A DNA stretch of 64,000 bases from the NCBI GenBank assembly GCA_009763385.1, contig CM019822.1, forward strand, positions 8,092,127-8,156,126. Direction: 5' to 3'. The DNA is from Coix lacryma-jobi var. lacryma-jobi (lineage: Eukaryota > Streptophyta > Magnoliopsida > Poales > Poaceae). The notes under the pieces were generated by a model. That model had not been told where the DNA came from. It did no database searches and was given only the letters and a program-made list of their open reading frames with translations. This document shows positions 45,201-56,390 of this stretch, piece by piece. The translations under genes were made by a program, and so were the position numbers. Each line of letters opens with the position of its first letter. Positions within the stretch are counted from its first letter, which is position 1.

Positions 45201-46409
45201 GGCGAGACCTGGGCACCACACATGAAACCAGTGAGCCTAAGAGGTTTCTGGGATCAAGGTGAAGCATAAACGCGAGATAAAAAGAGTAAGGAAGTGCCCA
45301 GTGGATCGGACCACGGCGAGATCGAGCTCGGCGGAGCTTTCTTGCCCGGCGGGAAGAAGAACAGTAGATACCGGCTCTCTGAGTGAGTAAAGGTTGCAAG
45401 AGTGAACTCTGGAGATGCGCAAGGATGCAGGGTTTTTATACCCGCGGTTAAACTGGGATAAGAACGATCGGTGTGCGGTGAATCGGAGATTGAACCGAGA
45501 AGGTGCTCGTCGGGGCTTCGTGGCAAGCAGAGTCGACGGCGAGACGAGAGAGAGGACGCACGACGTGAGAAGAAAAGGGTCAGCAGCTGAGTAACCGCGC
45601 CACGAGACGGTCGCACGCTTAATCGAGAGGGAGCGATACCCAGAACGCTGGCGTCACCGATCAAGGCTTCGGCGGCCACCGCCATGAACAGCGCCAGAAG
45701 CTTATCTCCCTTTTCCCACTTCCTTTTCTACCCTTTCTGTAAAATTAAAATTACTTTGAAATTTTGAATATAAGTTGAAAGTATGCTAAAATATCAAATG
45801 TTCAGAATTTAATACTGAACATCTTTTATTTTTGCAACATTTTCAAAATATGCTCAAAATTTAAATTAGAGTTGGAAAACAAAAGGGGATAAAAAGGGCA
45901 GAAAAGTATTTTCCAAATTACTTTTGATTTCATATGAAAACTTGGAAAACTTTATACATCAAAGTTGTTCCTTATCAAAAATAGAACATCTTTGCTTTTT
46001 AGAGCATACCCAAATTCTTTCAAATTTTGATTTATAGAAAAGGGGATAAAATAGGGTTTTTGAATTATTTAAACTATTCATTTGAATTTCATTCCAAACT
46101 GGAATTATACCTCAAAAGGTAGCTTGAAACATGTTCTTACTACACTTTGAGACATAATACCAGAGTTGGGTAAAAATTCGGCTACTATACATAAGATTAC
46201 CATAATACCCTTATAAAGCCTAAAAGCATTATTCTTAACAAGAAGCATAAACTAGGATTGCAAACTTAATCACTCCTTACACTAAGCACACAGCATGAAA
46301 ATTAAACTTGTTTTAAGTGAATGCATAATCAGGTTATTAACTCAGATAAAATGCCAGTGCATATGATGACATGTCAAGTTTTAGTCTTGCTTAACACCAG
46401 AGTGTTACA
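42279..46409 (-). repeat. Insertion 1, LTR 3 (4131 bp)
   Basis: Same ends as LTR 1, and it lacks the middle-LTR insert. Most differences among the three LTRs are single-base indels. TTACC follows at 46410-46414. Confidence 0.93.
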
Positions 46410-46414
46410 TTACC

Positions 46415-46633
46415 TTTCTTCGAAACTTTGAGAAGCACTGCGCCATTCAACTGGGGACCTCGGCAGCCAAAGCCTTCGAAGAATGAAGAAGTATCTCACC
46501 AACTTGACTGTTTTAAAACCGCCAAGCAAAGGGGACTTGTTACTGCTGTACTTCGTCACCGCAGCCTCGCTCACGCAGCGAGCGCAGTCTTAATCAAAGA
46601 GTTGCACGAGAACAACAAAACCAGGCAAGCCCC
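46415..46633 (+). pseudogene. Outer-element RT/RNase H junction segment between the two insertions
   Basis: Readable as outer-element pol: PFFETLR at the start, and in shifting frames KKYLTNLTVL and SAVLIKE, typical of the connection between RT and RNase H in Gypsy. It begins after the TTACC duplication and ends at the next insertion. Confidence 0.75.
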
Positions 46634-47782
46634 TGTAACACCTCTGGTGTTTAAGCATGTAATTAACTTGACATATCATCATTAGCATCATTAATCATCT
46701 TGATCATGATTTCATGTGTATGCATTTGCTTAGTGTATCATTTTATGTGATGTACCTCTATTGCAAAAACCCTTAATAGCCCACTCCTTCCTATAGGGGC
46801 AAAATGGTAATTTCACCTCTGTGCCTAGTTCTATGTAATTCTTGTTCAAATTTAGTGCCCTGATGTTTGTTGCTTTGATCAAAGTTCAAAAATCAGATTT
46901 GAATTGAGTTTCCATTTGCAAAACCCTAAAATCCAAACCCTGGATTTATTCCCTTTTAAATAACTTTTTCAAAATTCAAAATTTTGAGTTGGTTCAAAAA
47001 GCAAAGTTGTGAATCTGACCTAGAGGAACAACTTTGGTATTTACAGATTTCCATGTTTCTATATAAAGTTTGCAGTAATTTCAAATTCATTCAAATTCCA
47101 GTTTTTGTCCCCTTTTCAGTTTCAAAAATTTATTCAAAAACTTTTGAGTTTCAGAAAAAATGTATATCAGCAAAGTTATAGGTTTTGTCAAATGGAACAA
47201 CTTTCATATTGGAAGATTTTCAAGTTTCAGTTTGAAATCCAGAGTAATTTTGATTTGAATCAAGTTTGAAAAAGTGTCCCCTTTCTGTTTTTGAGTATAG
47301 TTCAAAAACTATTTGGAATTTGAAAATGTTCATATTGACAAAGTTGTAGATCTCGTTTTTCTGAGCAACTTTGGTGTTTTGAGTTTTTGTCGCACAGTTC
47401 AATTTTTGAGAGTAATTTGCAAAATACAAAATCTGCTCAAAGTCAAAAGCTAGGGCATAGCCCTGTTCATCTTCCCAGGCGAGTCAGGGGGGGCCCGCCG
47501 CGCGCCCTCGCCGGAGTCGCGTGCCGCCGCGTGTCCGAAGCTCCTTCGGCCAAACCGACTCCACGCCGATGCTCAGCACTCGATTGCGCACGCGAACCGT
47601 CTCCAGCTGACTTTGTTCCCGTCCCCTACCGCCCGCAGTGCGTCGCCGCCACGCGTTCGCCGCCGGTGAGCCGTGCGCCCGCCCCTGAGTGCCAAACCGC
47701 TGACCTCCTGGTGTGTAATCGATCGCGCACGCTTCACTCGTTCTTATCCGCCTCTGCTCAGCTGATTGCTCGCTCTCGCCGC

Positions 47783-47791
47783 GGCTATAAG
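47783..47791 (+). promoter_or_regulatory. TATA box of insertion 2 5' LTR
   Basis: GCGGCTATAAGACCCC sits in a GC-rich block. The same box in the 3' LTR is at 57541-57549. If used, transcripts start near 47815 and include almost 3 kb of the LTR. Confidence 0.6.
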
Positions 47792-50248
47792 ACCCCGCCG
47801 AGCCGGCCGGAGCAGAACCCAACCCCGCCACCGTGGCCAGAGCAAACCCGAGCCTCCGCTTCTCTCCCAGCTAGCCCAGAAGCTCCGCCAAGTCCTTGCG
47901 CAGCTTCACCACCTCTCAATTTGGTCGCTACCGCCTCCGTTCGCCCGGCGTAGCTCGTCGTTGTCATCTCCGGCGAGAATCCCGTCGAGGTCGGGATCGT
48001 GAAATACTCCCTCTCCGGCCTTGATCATCCTCCACTGACCCCCGCATCACCTTCCTTGCTCCTTTGCGTCTCTGACTGACCCCTTGTGGTCGCTTGCGTC
48101 GCACAGGAACGCCGAGTCGACGATCACCGCCGTCCGCCGTCCGCCGGTCACCGTCGAACTCACCCCTCCGTTCATCCCCTCACCTCGCCGAGCCCCGCAA
48201 TCGACGCCGGTGAGCTCCCTGTTGCTTCCCGTACCCTCGGTTTCGCCGCGGAGCGCCCGCAGTGGCCGGCGTAGCAGCGCCGCCGCCGTCCGGCCGCCGG
48301 CAAACGCGGGAAGGAGAAGAACAGTGCCGTTTTTCTTTTTCCAAACATGTGAATAGTGTTCATATTTCATCTTTTTGTATGATTTTCTGTGTTGATCCAA
48401 AAATGCTGAAATTTTTGTGGTAGACTCGTTATGCTCTGGAGTATTTTATAAAAATATAAAACTTGACTTTTCTGCAAGAATTTGAAAATGAAAATCTCCC
48501 CTTTTAATTAATAAATGAAGGCTTTGGTATTTTTGGAGAGTGATTTATAACTCCAAAAATCAGGGGACAAATTTTTGTGAGCTTCTTATGCCATGACTAG
48601 TCTCTGGTAAAATTTTGAAGTCTTTTGGAGCAAGTTTTTTTTTTGAGCTTTTATTTTAATTCTTGAATAGTGCCTTTTGTTAATTAAATGTCTAGATTTA
48701 ATTGAGCACCTTAATGACCTCCAAAATTATGAAATTTGTTTGCCATCTATCTACACCATGATGAACATATGTGATTAATTTGGTAATTTTTGAGCAACTT
48801 CATAAAATGACCTTTTTAATTAATTTAAGAAAATAGAAAAGAGGTTTAGGGTTGGTAATAAGTGTTGATGATGTGATCTTTGGATTGATTGATGTTCATA
48901 GACCCCTACCCTTTGGTCTATGATGTTTGTGATGCTATGTTTGGTTGATGCTTAGGATAATTATATTAAGGGTTAGTTAATCAATATTGCTTAAGGAAGA
49001 AATGATTACCTTTATGCTCAACCTAGGGTTCAATCATGCCTTGCTTAAAAGTAATCTAGAATCAGTGGAATTGTCTTGCACCATAAGTCCATATCATCAT
49101 TCTCATGAGCATTCATCATTGCATCCGTATAGTTGACGAAGAAGGACCTGAAGTCGAGGTAGCCACCGAAGGATCTGTCCCCGAGGCAACCCCGAGCTCC
49201 GGCACCTACACCACCAACCCCGAGTCTGCTCTTTTTGCCATCCAAGGCAAGCCCCGGTGCATTTAACCCTTCCTTGAATTTATAAAGTGATTTCCTTAAA
49301 TGCTTTTGAGTTAAATTATTGCATTAGGTTTATAGGAGTTGAGTGATATCCTAACTGATGCATTATCCACCTTGACCACTGATACACCCGAAGCCTGCTT
49401 TTCAAAAGTATTTGAAAAATGCTTAGCAATGCTTATGAATTAGACTTTGCAATAAAATGCCAATTTCAAAAGTGTGATCACTGAAAGAAACTTTATGGGA
49501 ATTTCTGGTTTACTCCCACTATTGGCTAAGTATCTGATCCGTACTTAGTCAATGGGAAGGAGGGGTTGTCGCGCGTACGGTGCCGTCATGTTGTAGTCCG
49601 GGACTCAACAGTTGACACCGACCGGGACAGGGTTGAAAAACCGACAGGACCTGTACTCTTGGGTTAGAGTCCCGAGGTGCTTGTCGCTGGCGGAAAAATG
49701 TAGGGACCATCCGTATGGGGGCCTGCTGGTCAAGACTTGTAACTATTCACATACTACGGAAAGCTCTGGCTCCGAGAAATCCATCATTGGACCGACAACC
49801 GCGCACTGGGAGTGGAGAGATGGCGGAAGTAGCATGTACCCACGTGGGTTAGAGGCCCGGATTGGAGTGGTGTACTGTACTTCCGGGTGGCGTAGGACCG
49901 GGCCCAATCTTGAGGAATCGTGGTAGACGAGTTGGCATATGCAAGCTTGGGTGCTACATATGCAGTGTGGATAGGGATCCTCAGCTGAGTATTATTTATC
50001 CGGATTAACGTTGCTCCTCGGTTATGGAGACTTGGTCCACTGACTGTCAACGGAGAGTGGTTCTCAACTAGGAATGTTTTGAAATGTAAAATGAATCATG
50101 AACGATGAAGAATTGAGAAATACTGAATCTTTCAAAACAAAATAAGGTTTACAAAAATGCTTTTCTGCAAAATACTTGATCTTGCTTAAGCCTTACCTTG
50201 ACTACCCTAAGCTTCTCATTCCTGAGTCTTCTCCCTTTTTCTTTAGTC

Positions 50249-50278
50249 GGGTAAGTCTTGTTGAGTACCTTTGTACTC
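50249..50278 (+). promoter_or_regulatory. Splice-donor-like site plus stem-loop in the LTR
   Basis: CGGGTAAGTC matches the plant 5' splice-site consensus (GT at 50251-50252) and is followed by GAGTAC-CTTT-GTACTC. Candidate acceptors directly precede the ORF0 ATG (CTCTTGTCCAG at 51027-51037) and the gag ATG (TTGCTTATACAG, ending 51861). Splicing is inferred, not shown. Confidence 0.4.
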
Positions 50279-50727
50279 AGGTTTTATTACCCATGTTGCA
50301 GGTATGGCAGATTCCTCAGTATGCCTTGGACCCTGCTGTGTGACTGTTGTTCAGGAAGAGGCCGATGAGGCCGATGAGTGATTATTCACCCTCGGGCTGG
50401 GTGAAGTATCTTTACCCTTCAGTTGTTGTCATATGCTACTCTGCCAACTCTATCTATTTGAACTATGGTCTGTAATAACTTCACTTTGATTTTATGTTGA
50501 ACCCTGGTTTGTAAAACTATTGTTATCTAAGTCTTCCGCTATTTACTCCGATGTTATTTGTCAAAATGATAAAGAGATTGTAAATGAATTATGAGATGAT
50601 CCTGCGGACAACGGGCACTGATGTAGCCCAGTAGCGGAACCGGTCCTAATCTCTTGGCTGTACGGATCGACTGTCAGTGGTTGACGGTGATCAGTGGGCC
50701 ATGGGATTAGAGCCGTTACGTTACAGA

Positions 50728-50740
50728 GTGGTATCGGAGC
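50728..50740 (+). other. Primer-binding site of insertion 2
   Basis: GTGGTATCGGAGC, two bases after the LTR, matches the initiator tRNA-Met site TGGTATCAGAGC with one change. Confidence 0.85.
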
Positions 50741-51038
50741 ATCTCATTATGACGTTGCAATCTTTTTGCGAAAACTTCAAAATGTTTTTAACAAAAACTA
50801 GACTTGACTATTTTGAGTCCAAATTGCTTCTCTCATCTCATCTTGTCTTTGGCAACTAGTAGCAAGACAACTTGTATAAGCCCTATGTACCTTACCTTAG
50901 TAATTGCATTGCCTTGTTCCGTAGGAACGATTCATGCATCATGTCACATTCACTTAAGTATTTAAATGAGTTCGTTGGGTTAGTATGCCTATACCTTTTT
51001 CTTGCTAGCCTTTCTCATCTATAACCTCTTGTCCAGAT

Positions 51039-51645
51039 ATGGCCATCATCAAGCGGACTGCTCGCAAGTCGACTGGACCGAACGGTGTGCCGCGTCACCA
51101 GCTGGCGCCACGCACCGGAGAAGAGACTGGAGAATCCTCCAATGGTCGTCGTTTTCCCCGCCGCACCCGCAAGCAGCTGAAGGAGGAAATCAAGAACCTA
51201 AGGCTGAAATGGAAACATGGAGCATGACTTCTACCTTTCCCGCATGGAGTTTTATGAAGCACGAGCTTCCTTGGAACAGGCTAACCGGAACACGATTCGC
51301 GCTATCGAGCAGCGCAATGATGCTTGGACCCGCGAGGATGTCACCAGAGCCCAGCTCCATGGATTGCAGCAATACACCGCCCAGATCGAGCAGTACAATG
51401 ATATGCTTCATGAGGAAGTGCATCAGCTACATGATCAACTCCATCCCTTGGTACCCCCGTTTATGGAAGACCCCGAAGACGGAGTCGTGGAGGAACCTGA
51501 AGTGGAACACGAGCCTGATCAGAATGAGGAAGTGGAACCTGCTGAAGATGTCCACGTTGAAGATGAAGAGGAGGAGGAAGAGCCTGAGCTTATCATCGAG
51601 GATGATGATGATGACGAAGAGTTGATCTTCATCGATGATGACTAG
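51039..51645 (+). pseudogene. H3-tail-like ORF (ORF0) of insertion 2, one frameshift
   Basis: First part 51039-51227: begins MAIIKRTARKSTGPNGVPRH, matching histone H3 at A1, K4, T6-A7-R8-K9-S10-T11-G12, then basic sequence (RRTRKQLKEEIK). Second part, from about 51217 in the +1 frame to TAG at 51643-51645: helical, Gln/Glu-rich coiled-coil-like sequence (EQANRNTIRAIEQRNDAW, LHEEVHQLHDQLH), then a strongly acidic tail (EDEEEEEEPELIIEDDDDD). It lies between the PBS and gag, where plant chromoviruses normally have no ORF. It shares N-terminus, EQR...DV.R core and acidic end with ORF0 of insertion 1. The frameshift near 51205-51217 could be decay or a sequencing error. Histone-mimic function is inference only. 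Confidence 0.65.
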
Positions 51646-51861
51646 ACTCCTTGTGTCTGTACCATCTGCTTACCTAAAACCTTAGCCTAGGTTTGGGGGC
51701 GTTAGTCTGTCTGTTGCCAAGTCTGGCGTGTATCTTTCTTTTCGTACCTTATCAGTCTGTTGTCATCTTTATCAAACCAGCTATCTTTGTATCAGTGAAG
51801 TTATCAATCAAGTTGTTTCAGAACCCTTGTCCATATGCTGAGTTCCGAGTTGCTTATACAG

Positions 51862-52500
51862 ATGCCTGTGAACACCCGTACCGGAGCCGGAGGTTCTGAT
51901 GATGCCAACATCCCAAACCCTCCACCTGTACCAGCTACCCTAGCAGATGCCATTGCAGCCTTGGCCGCCGCTGCCAATCTGATGGCTCAGAATCAAGGGC
52001 AGCAGAACAACGGTAACCGTGGTCGCCGCAACAACCAAGAGACAACCTATGTGGAATTCACTGAAACACGTCCACCGGTCTTCACAAAGGCCGATGAACC
52101 TCTCGAGGCTGACGACTGGTTACGCACCATGGAACAGAAGTTCAGTCTACTGCACTGCACGGAGATCCAGAAGCCTCGGTTCGCTTCTCAGCAGCTCCGT
52201 GGTCCTGCAAGTGCCTGGTACGCCAACCTGTTGGCGGCCCAGCCGGAAGGTCATCAGCTGACATGGGAAGAGTTCCGCACCGCTTTCAGAGCACATCACA
52301 TCCCTTCGGGATTGATGAAAATGAAGTTGGATCAGTTCTTGGCCCTGCAACAGAAAGATTCCACCGTCATGCAGTACGTGGGACAATTCAACCACCTCAG
52401 CCAGTATGCCTCCGACTATGTCAACACGAGGAAAAGAAGAGAGATTGTTTTCTCAGGGGTCTGCACCCTAAGATTCGCAGAGGTCTGTCCAACAACCTAA
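51862..52500 (+). pseudogene. Gag of insertion 2 (capsid part)
   Basis: I prefer the start at 51862 (MPVNTRTGAGGSDD); the frame is open 27 bases upstream to another ATG at 51835. The plant retrotransposon gag core is clear: EADDWLRTMEQKFSLLHC, then ASAWYANLLA, LTWEEFRTAFRAHHIP and MQYVGQFNHLSQYA. The frame is lost near 52430-52440 in the A-rich run AGGAAAAGAAGAGAG; gag sequence continues in the next frame (PKIRRGLSNNLNGSYHDVVD). Confidence 0.85.
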
Positions 52501-53398
52501 ACGGATCCTACCATGATGTCGTTGACCGTGCTGTTGCTTTCGAGGAAAGCAACCGCCAGTATCAGGAAGAGAAGAAGAAGAAGAAGGCTGGGTCTAGCAG
52601 TTTCTCCAGCAACCATAAGCGCCCAAGAATCATCTACCACCCCAGCCACCACCAAAACCGTGCCCCATACCCCATCAGCAAGTGGTGGTCGTTCGTACCG
52701 CGGCCACCACCCACAATGCCAACCAGCAAAGTGCCACTCAGCCGAACGCCCCTGGTGTTCGTATCACCACCCCACAAACAGCTTACAACCATCCATGCTA
52801 CAACTGTGGCCAAGTTGGTCACTGGTCTCGCGACTGCCCTAAACCCAAGAAGAATGCCCAGCATGCACAGAAAGGCCCTGGAGGATCACAGCAGCAGCAG
52901 CACCGTGCACCGCAGCAGCACGTCCAGAAGGGCAAGCTTGTCAGGAAGCACGGGCAAGTCTACTTCACCACCGTCAGTAACATCCCAGACGGAGAGCCCG
53001 TCATGCTCGGTAGGTTCCCTGTTGCCAATCATCCTGCAGTCGTCTTGTTTGATTCTGGTGCATCGCATTCCTTCATCAGTCGCACTTTTGTCATCAAGCA
53101 TGAGTTACCCATGGGGGAGTTAAAAGAAAGTTTCTGCATACTTTCGCCTGGAGGGCGGATAAATACTAAGGAAGTGGTCCGCAGTATACCAGTAATGTTG
53201 GGGAAACATGTCTTTCCTACCACCATGATAGTACTGCGCGATCAAGAGATAGATGTCATCTTAGGCATGAATTGGATGTGTCAGTATAAAGCCATGATAG
53301 ACATCTTGAATAGAGTTGTGAGAGTGGATATTCCTAACAGTACCTCCAAACTCCTTCTCCAACTTCCTATGCCTTCAAACCAGCTACCACTCAGCTAA
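52440..53398 (+). pseudogene. Gag zinc knuckle and aspartic protease of insertion 2
   Basis: After a Lys-rich and Pro/Gln-rich linker with shifts, the frame from 52682 contains the CCHC knuckle CYNCGQVGHWSRDC (about 52799-52840), which binds element RNA, and the protease active site LFDSGASHSFIS (about 53047-53082). ILGMNWM near 53260 is also typical of the retropepsin domain. It ends at TAA 53396-53398; RT continues in another frame. Confidence 0.85.
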
Positions 53399-54402
53399 AT
53401 GCTACCTATGATCAAGGGATCCGTGACATCCCTGTAGTCTGTGAGTTCCCTGATGTCTTTCCAGAAGATTTACCTGGTCTGCCTCCCGACCGTGATGTTG
53501 AGTTTGCTATAGAGCTAAAGCCCGGGACTGCTCCTATATCCCGTAGAGCTTATCGAATGCCTCCCAGAGAGTTGGCAGAGCTGAAGATCCAATTGCAAGA
53601 GCTATTGAATAAGGGTCTCATTCGCCCAAGTTCATCTCCTTGGGGCTGTCCTGCTATCTTTGTGAAGAAGAAGGACAAAAGCCTTCGTCTGTGCGTTGAC
53701 TATCGCCCGCTCAACGAGGTCACCATCAAAAATAAATATCCCTTGCCTCGTATTGATCTTCTGTTTGACCAGTTATCTGGAGCCAGAGTGTTTTCCAAGA
53801 TCGACCTCAGATCTGGCTATCACCAAATAAAAATTCGTCCAGAAGATATTCCCAAAACAGCTTTCACCACCAGATACGGCCTATATGAGTATTTGGTCAT
53901 GTCTTTCGGTTTGACCAATGCACCCTCTCATTTCATGTATCTCATGAACTCTGTGTTCATGGAGCCAGAGCTCGATAAATTTGTAGTCGTGTTCATTGAC
54001 GACATCCTTGTTTATTCAAGAACTCCTGAAGATCATGCCAAGCATCTTCGTGTCGTTCTCTCTCGTCTCAGAGATCACCAGCTGTATGCCAAGTTCAGTA
54101 AATGTGAATTCTGGCTAGATCGAATTCAATTCCTTGGTCATGTCCTGTCCGCTGAAGGTGTGTCAGTTGACCCTGAAAAAGTGGCAGATATCTTGGATTG
54201 GAAGCCACCTACCACTGTCCGCGAAGTTCGCAGCTTCATGGGAATGGCTGGATACTATCGTCGTTTCATACCAGACTTCTCCAGAGTTGCCAAGCCTATC
54301 ACAGAGTTGCTGAAGAATTCCGTGGATTTTGTTTGGTCAACAGCCTGTGAGCAAGCTTTTCAAGCCTTGAAGAAACTACTAGACTACATCACACAGTCCT
54401 AG
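53389..54402 (+). pseudogene. Reverse transcriptase of insertion 2
   Basis: Catalyses cDNA synthesis. The domain runs with few interruptions: SSPWGCPAIFVKKKDKSLRL, LRSGYHQIKI, TAFTTRYGLYEYLVMSFGL and the catalytic FIDDILVYSR (about 53992-54021), then thumb/connection FLGHVLSAEG and MAGYYRRFIPDFS. The frame is open from about 53389 to a stop at 54400-54402, after which RNase H continues in another frame. It is the best preserved domain of this element. Confidence 0.92.
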
Positions 54403-54800
54403 CTCAACCAGACATCGAGAAACCCTTTGATGTATACTGTGATGCATCTGGTACTGGGTTAGGCTGTGTTTTGATGCAGGAAGGTCGAGTGATCGCTTAT
54501 GCCTCACGGCAGCTTAGGCGACATGAGGAGAATTATCCAACCCATGACCTTGAGTTAGCAGCAGTGGTGCATGCTTTGAAGATATGGCGTCATTATCTGT
54601 TGGGCAGTACCTTGCAATGTGTACACTGATCATAAGAGCCTGAAATATATCTTCACTCAAGAAGAGTTGAACATGAGGCAGCGAAGATGGCTTGAGTTAA
54701 TCAAGGACTATGATATCGCAGTGCATTACCATCCGGGAAAGGCAAATGTAGTTGCCGATGCCCTCAGTCGCAAGTCATACTGCAGCTGTCTGACGACGAA
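54400..54800 (+). pseudogene. RNase H of insertion 2
   Basis: Degrades the RNA strand of the hybrid. Visible motifs are FDVYCDASGTGLGCVLMQ (first Asp), NYPTHDLELAAV (Glu) and VYTDHKSLKYIF (second Asp), then HYHPGKANVVADALSRK. A one-base shift occurs near 54605-54620. Confidence 0.88.
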
Positions 54801-55880
54801 GCCCTATGATCTTTCCTTATGTCATGCTCTTGAAAGGATGGGTATTGAGATAGTTCCGCAAGGAAGCCTGAACAATGTCAGGATAGAAACATCGGTCAAG
54901 AGTCATCGCTGCACAGAAAGATAACCCTGGAATCAAGCACATCATCGAAAAGGTCGAAAAGGTCCAGACCGGTAAGGCTGATTGTTTCAGGATTGATGAT
55001 GGAGTGTTTGTTCAAGAACCGTCTAGTAGTTCCCAAGGCCTGAATTGAGACAGTTGATCCTTGATGAGGCACACTGTCTAGGTTTTCCATCCCCCCCGGC
55101 AGCAACACAGATGTACCAGGATCTAAGGCAGAGATTCTGGTGGACAAAGATTGAAATTGAATCGCTCGCTATGTCGCTCGCTGTGATACTTGTCAGAAAG
55201 TCAAAGCCGTGCACATGAAGCCTGGAGGAGAGAATTGCAGCCTTTATCTGTACCTGCCTGGAAGTGGGAAGATATCAGCATGGATTTTATCAATGGACTA
55301 CCCAAGACTCGGAAAGGTTTTGATTCCATTTGGGTAATCGTGGACCGACTCACCAAACAAGCCCACTTTCTGCCAGTCAAGACCAGCTAGCCGTCCCCCC
55401 ACATATGCCGCCATGTACAAAACAACATAGTAAAGCTCCATGGAATTCCCAAGACCATTATCTCTGATCGTGGTACTCAGTTTGTCGCAAAGTTCTGGAA
55501 GCGTTCCATACCTCACTTGGAACCAAGCTCTTGCATAGTACAGCATATCATCCACAAACAGATGGACAAACTGAGCGAGTCAACCAAGTGTTAGAGATAT
55601 GTTGAGAGATGTGTGCTCACCTTCGCAGATACTTGGGATGACTGTTTGCCCTTGGCAGAGTTCTCATATAATAACAGTTATCAAGAAAGCATCAAAATGG
55701 CACCATTTGAAGCACTGTACGGTCGTCGTTGTCGTACACCCCTCAGTTGGTCTGAGCCCGGGAAAGAGAATTCTTTGGAGTTGACCTGGTCAGGATATGG
55801 AAGAGAAAGTCAAGCATATACAAGAGAACATGAAGATTGCCCAATCCCGACAAAAGTTATGCTGACAAGAGACGTCGACC
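54800..55880 (+). pseudogene. Integrase (zinc-binding and catalytic parts) of insertion 2
   Basis: Pieces in several frames: LRQLILDEAH near 55038-55070, CDTCQKVKA near 55180-55205, then WKWEDISMDFINGLPKTRKG (first catalytic Asp) and WVIVDRLTKQAHFLPV. TIISDRGTQF near 55458-55487 carries the second Asp, and FSYNNSYQ near 55660-55685 the downstream conserved region. At least five shifts or stops interrupt the domain, so this copy cannot make active integrase. Confidence 0.85.
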
Positions 55881-56325
55881 TCTGAAGTTTCAAGTTGGAG
55901 ATTACGTATATCTCAAGGTCTCACCAACCAAAGGAGTCACTCGTTTTGGAGTCAAGGGAAAGTTAGCACCCCGCTACATTGGCCCGTTTGAGATTTTGGA
56001 ATGTTGTGGCAAGGTAGCTTACAAGCTGAAGTTGCCCGATCATCTCTCTGCTGTCCACAATGTTTTCCATGTCTCCCAACTCAAGAAGTGCCTCCGAGTA
56101 CCAGAACATGTCGTGGAAGTTGAAGGTGTCGAGCTAGAGCCTGATCTATCCTACTCGGAGTATCCAGTTCGCGTGTTGGATCACAAAGATCGAGTTACTC
56201 GAAGAACTACCACAAGGTGGTACAAAATCCAGTGGAACCAGCACTCTGAAGAAGAAGCTACTTGGGAATCTGAAGACTTCTTGGCAAAGAACTATCCCGA
56301 CTTTCTCGAATCCCTGTCTATGTAA
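55837..56325 (+). pseudogene. Integrase C-terminus with chromodomain, insertion 2
   Basis: The open stretch reads FQVGDYVYLKVSPTKG, KLAPRYIGPFEIL, HNVFHVSQLKKCLRVP, then a chromodomain at the C-terminus: YPVRVLDHKDRVTRRTTTRW, KIQWNQHSEEEATWESEDF. Chromodomains on plant chromovirus integrases target insertion to chromatin; some read H3 methylation, but this group-II type lacks part of the canonical aromatic cage, so methyl-lysine binding is uncertain. Stop TAA at 56323-56325. Confidence 0.9.
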
Positions 56326-56368
56326 AGTTTTGTCTTTTTTCCCTTCTTTGTCCTTTCTTAAGACGCAG

Positions 56369-56385
56369 AATCTCGGGGCGAGATT
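56369..56385. other. Stem-loop before the polypurine tract, insertion 2
   Basis: AATCTCG-GGG-CGAGATT, a 7-bp perfect stem. It is conserved in position with insertion 1 (35083-35101, 40783-40801), although the loop differs. Confidence 0.7.
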
Positions 56386-56390
56386 TCTTT

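Larger units (their letters stand above)
30927..46409 (-). mobile_element. Insertion 1: three-LTR tandem of a non-autonomous Tekay/Del-like chromovirus
   Basis: Order on the plus strand is LTR (30927-35064), internal (35065-36555), LTR (36556-40764), internal (40765-42278), LTR (42279-46409). The element reads on the minus strand, shown by primer-binding sites at the right side of each internal domain and polypurine tracts at the left side. The whole is flanked by an exact TTACC duplication (30922-30926 and 46410-46414), so it behaves as one insertion. LTRs of 4.1-4.2 kb and an integrase/chromodomain tail fit the Tekay/Del chromovirus lineage. Each internal domain lacks gag, protease, RT, RNase H and most of integrase. 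Confidence 0.92.
46634..50725 (+). repeat. Insertion 2, 5' LTR (4092 bp)
   Basis: Starts TGTAACACC and ends CGTTACA. A TATA box (GGCTATAAGACC) is at 47783-47791. It carries the stem-loop and donor-like GGGTAAGT at 50249-50278. It is nearly identical to the 3' LTR except for a divergent GC-rich patch at about 47450-47580. Confidence 0.93.

Noticed and set aside
47387..47953. 188-codon ORF in the insertion 2 LTR
   Set aside because: GC-rich LTR leader region; the counterpart in the 3' LTR has a different frame, so it is not conserved.
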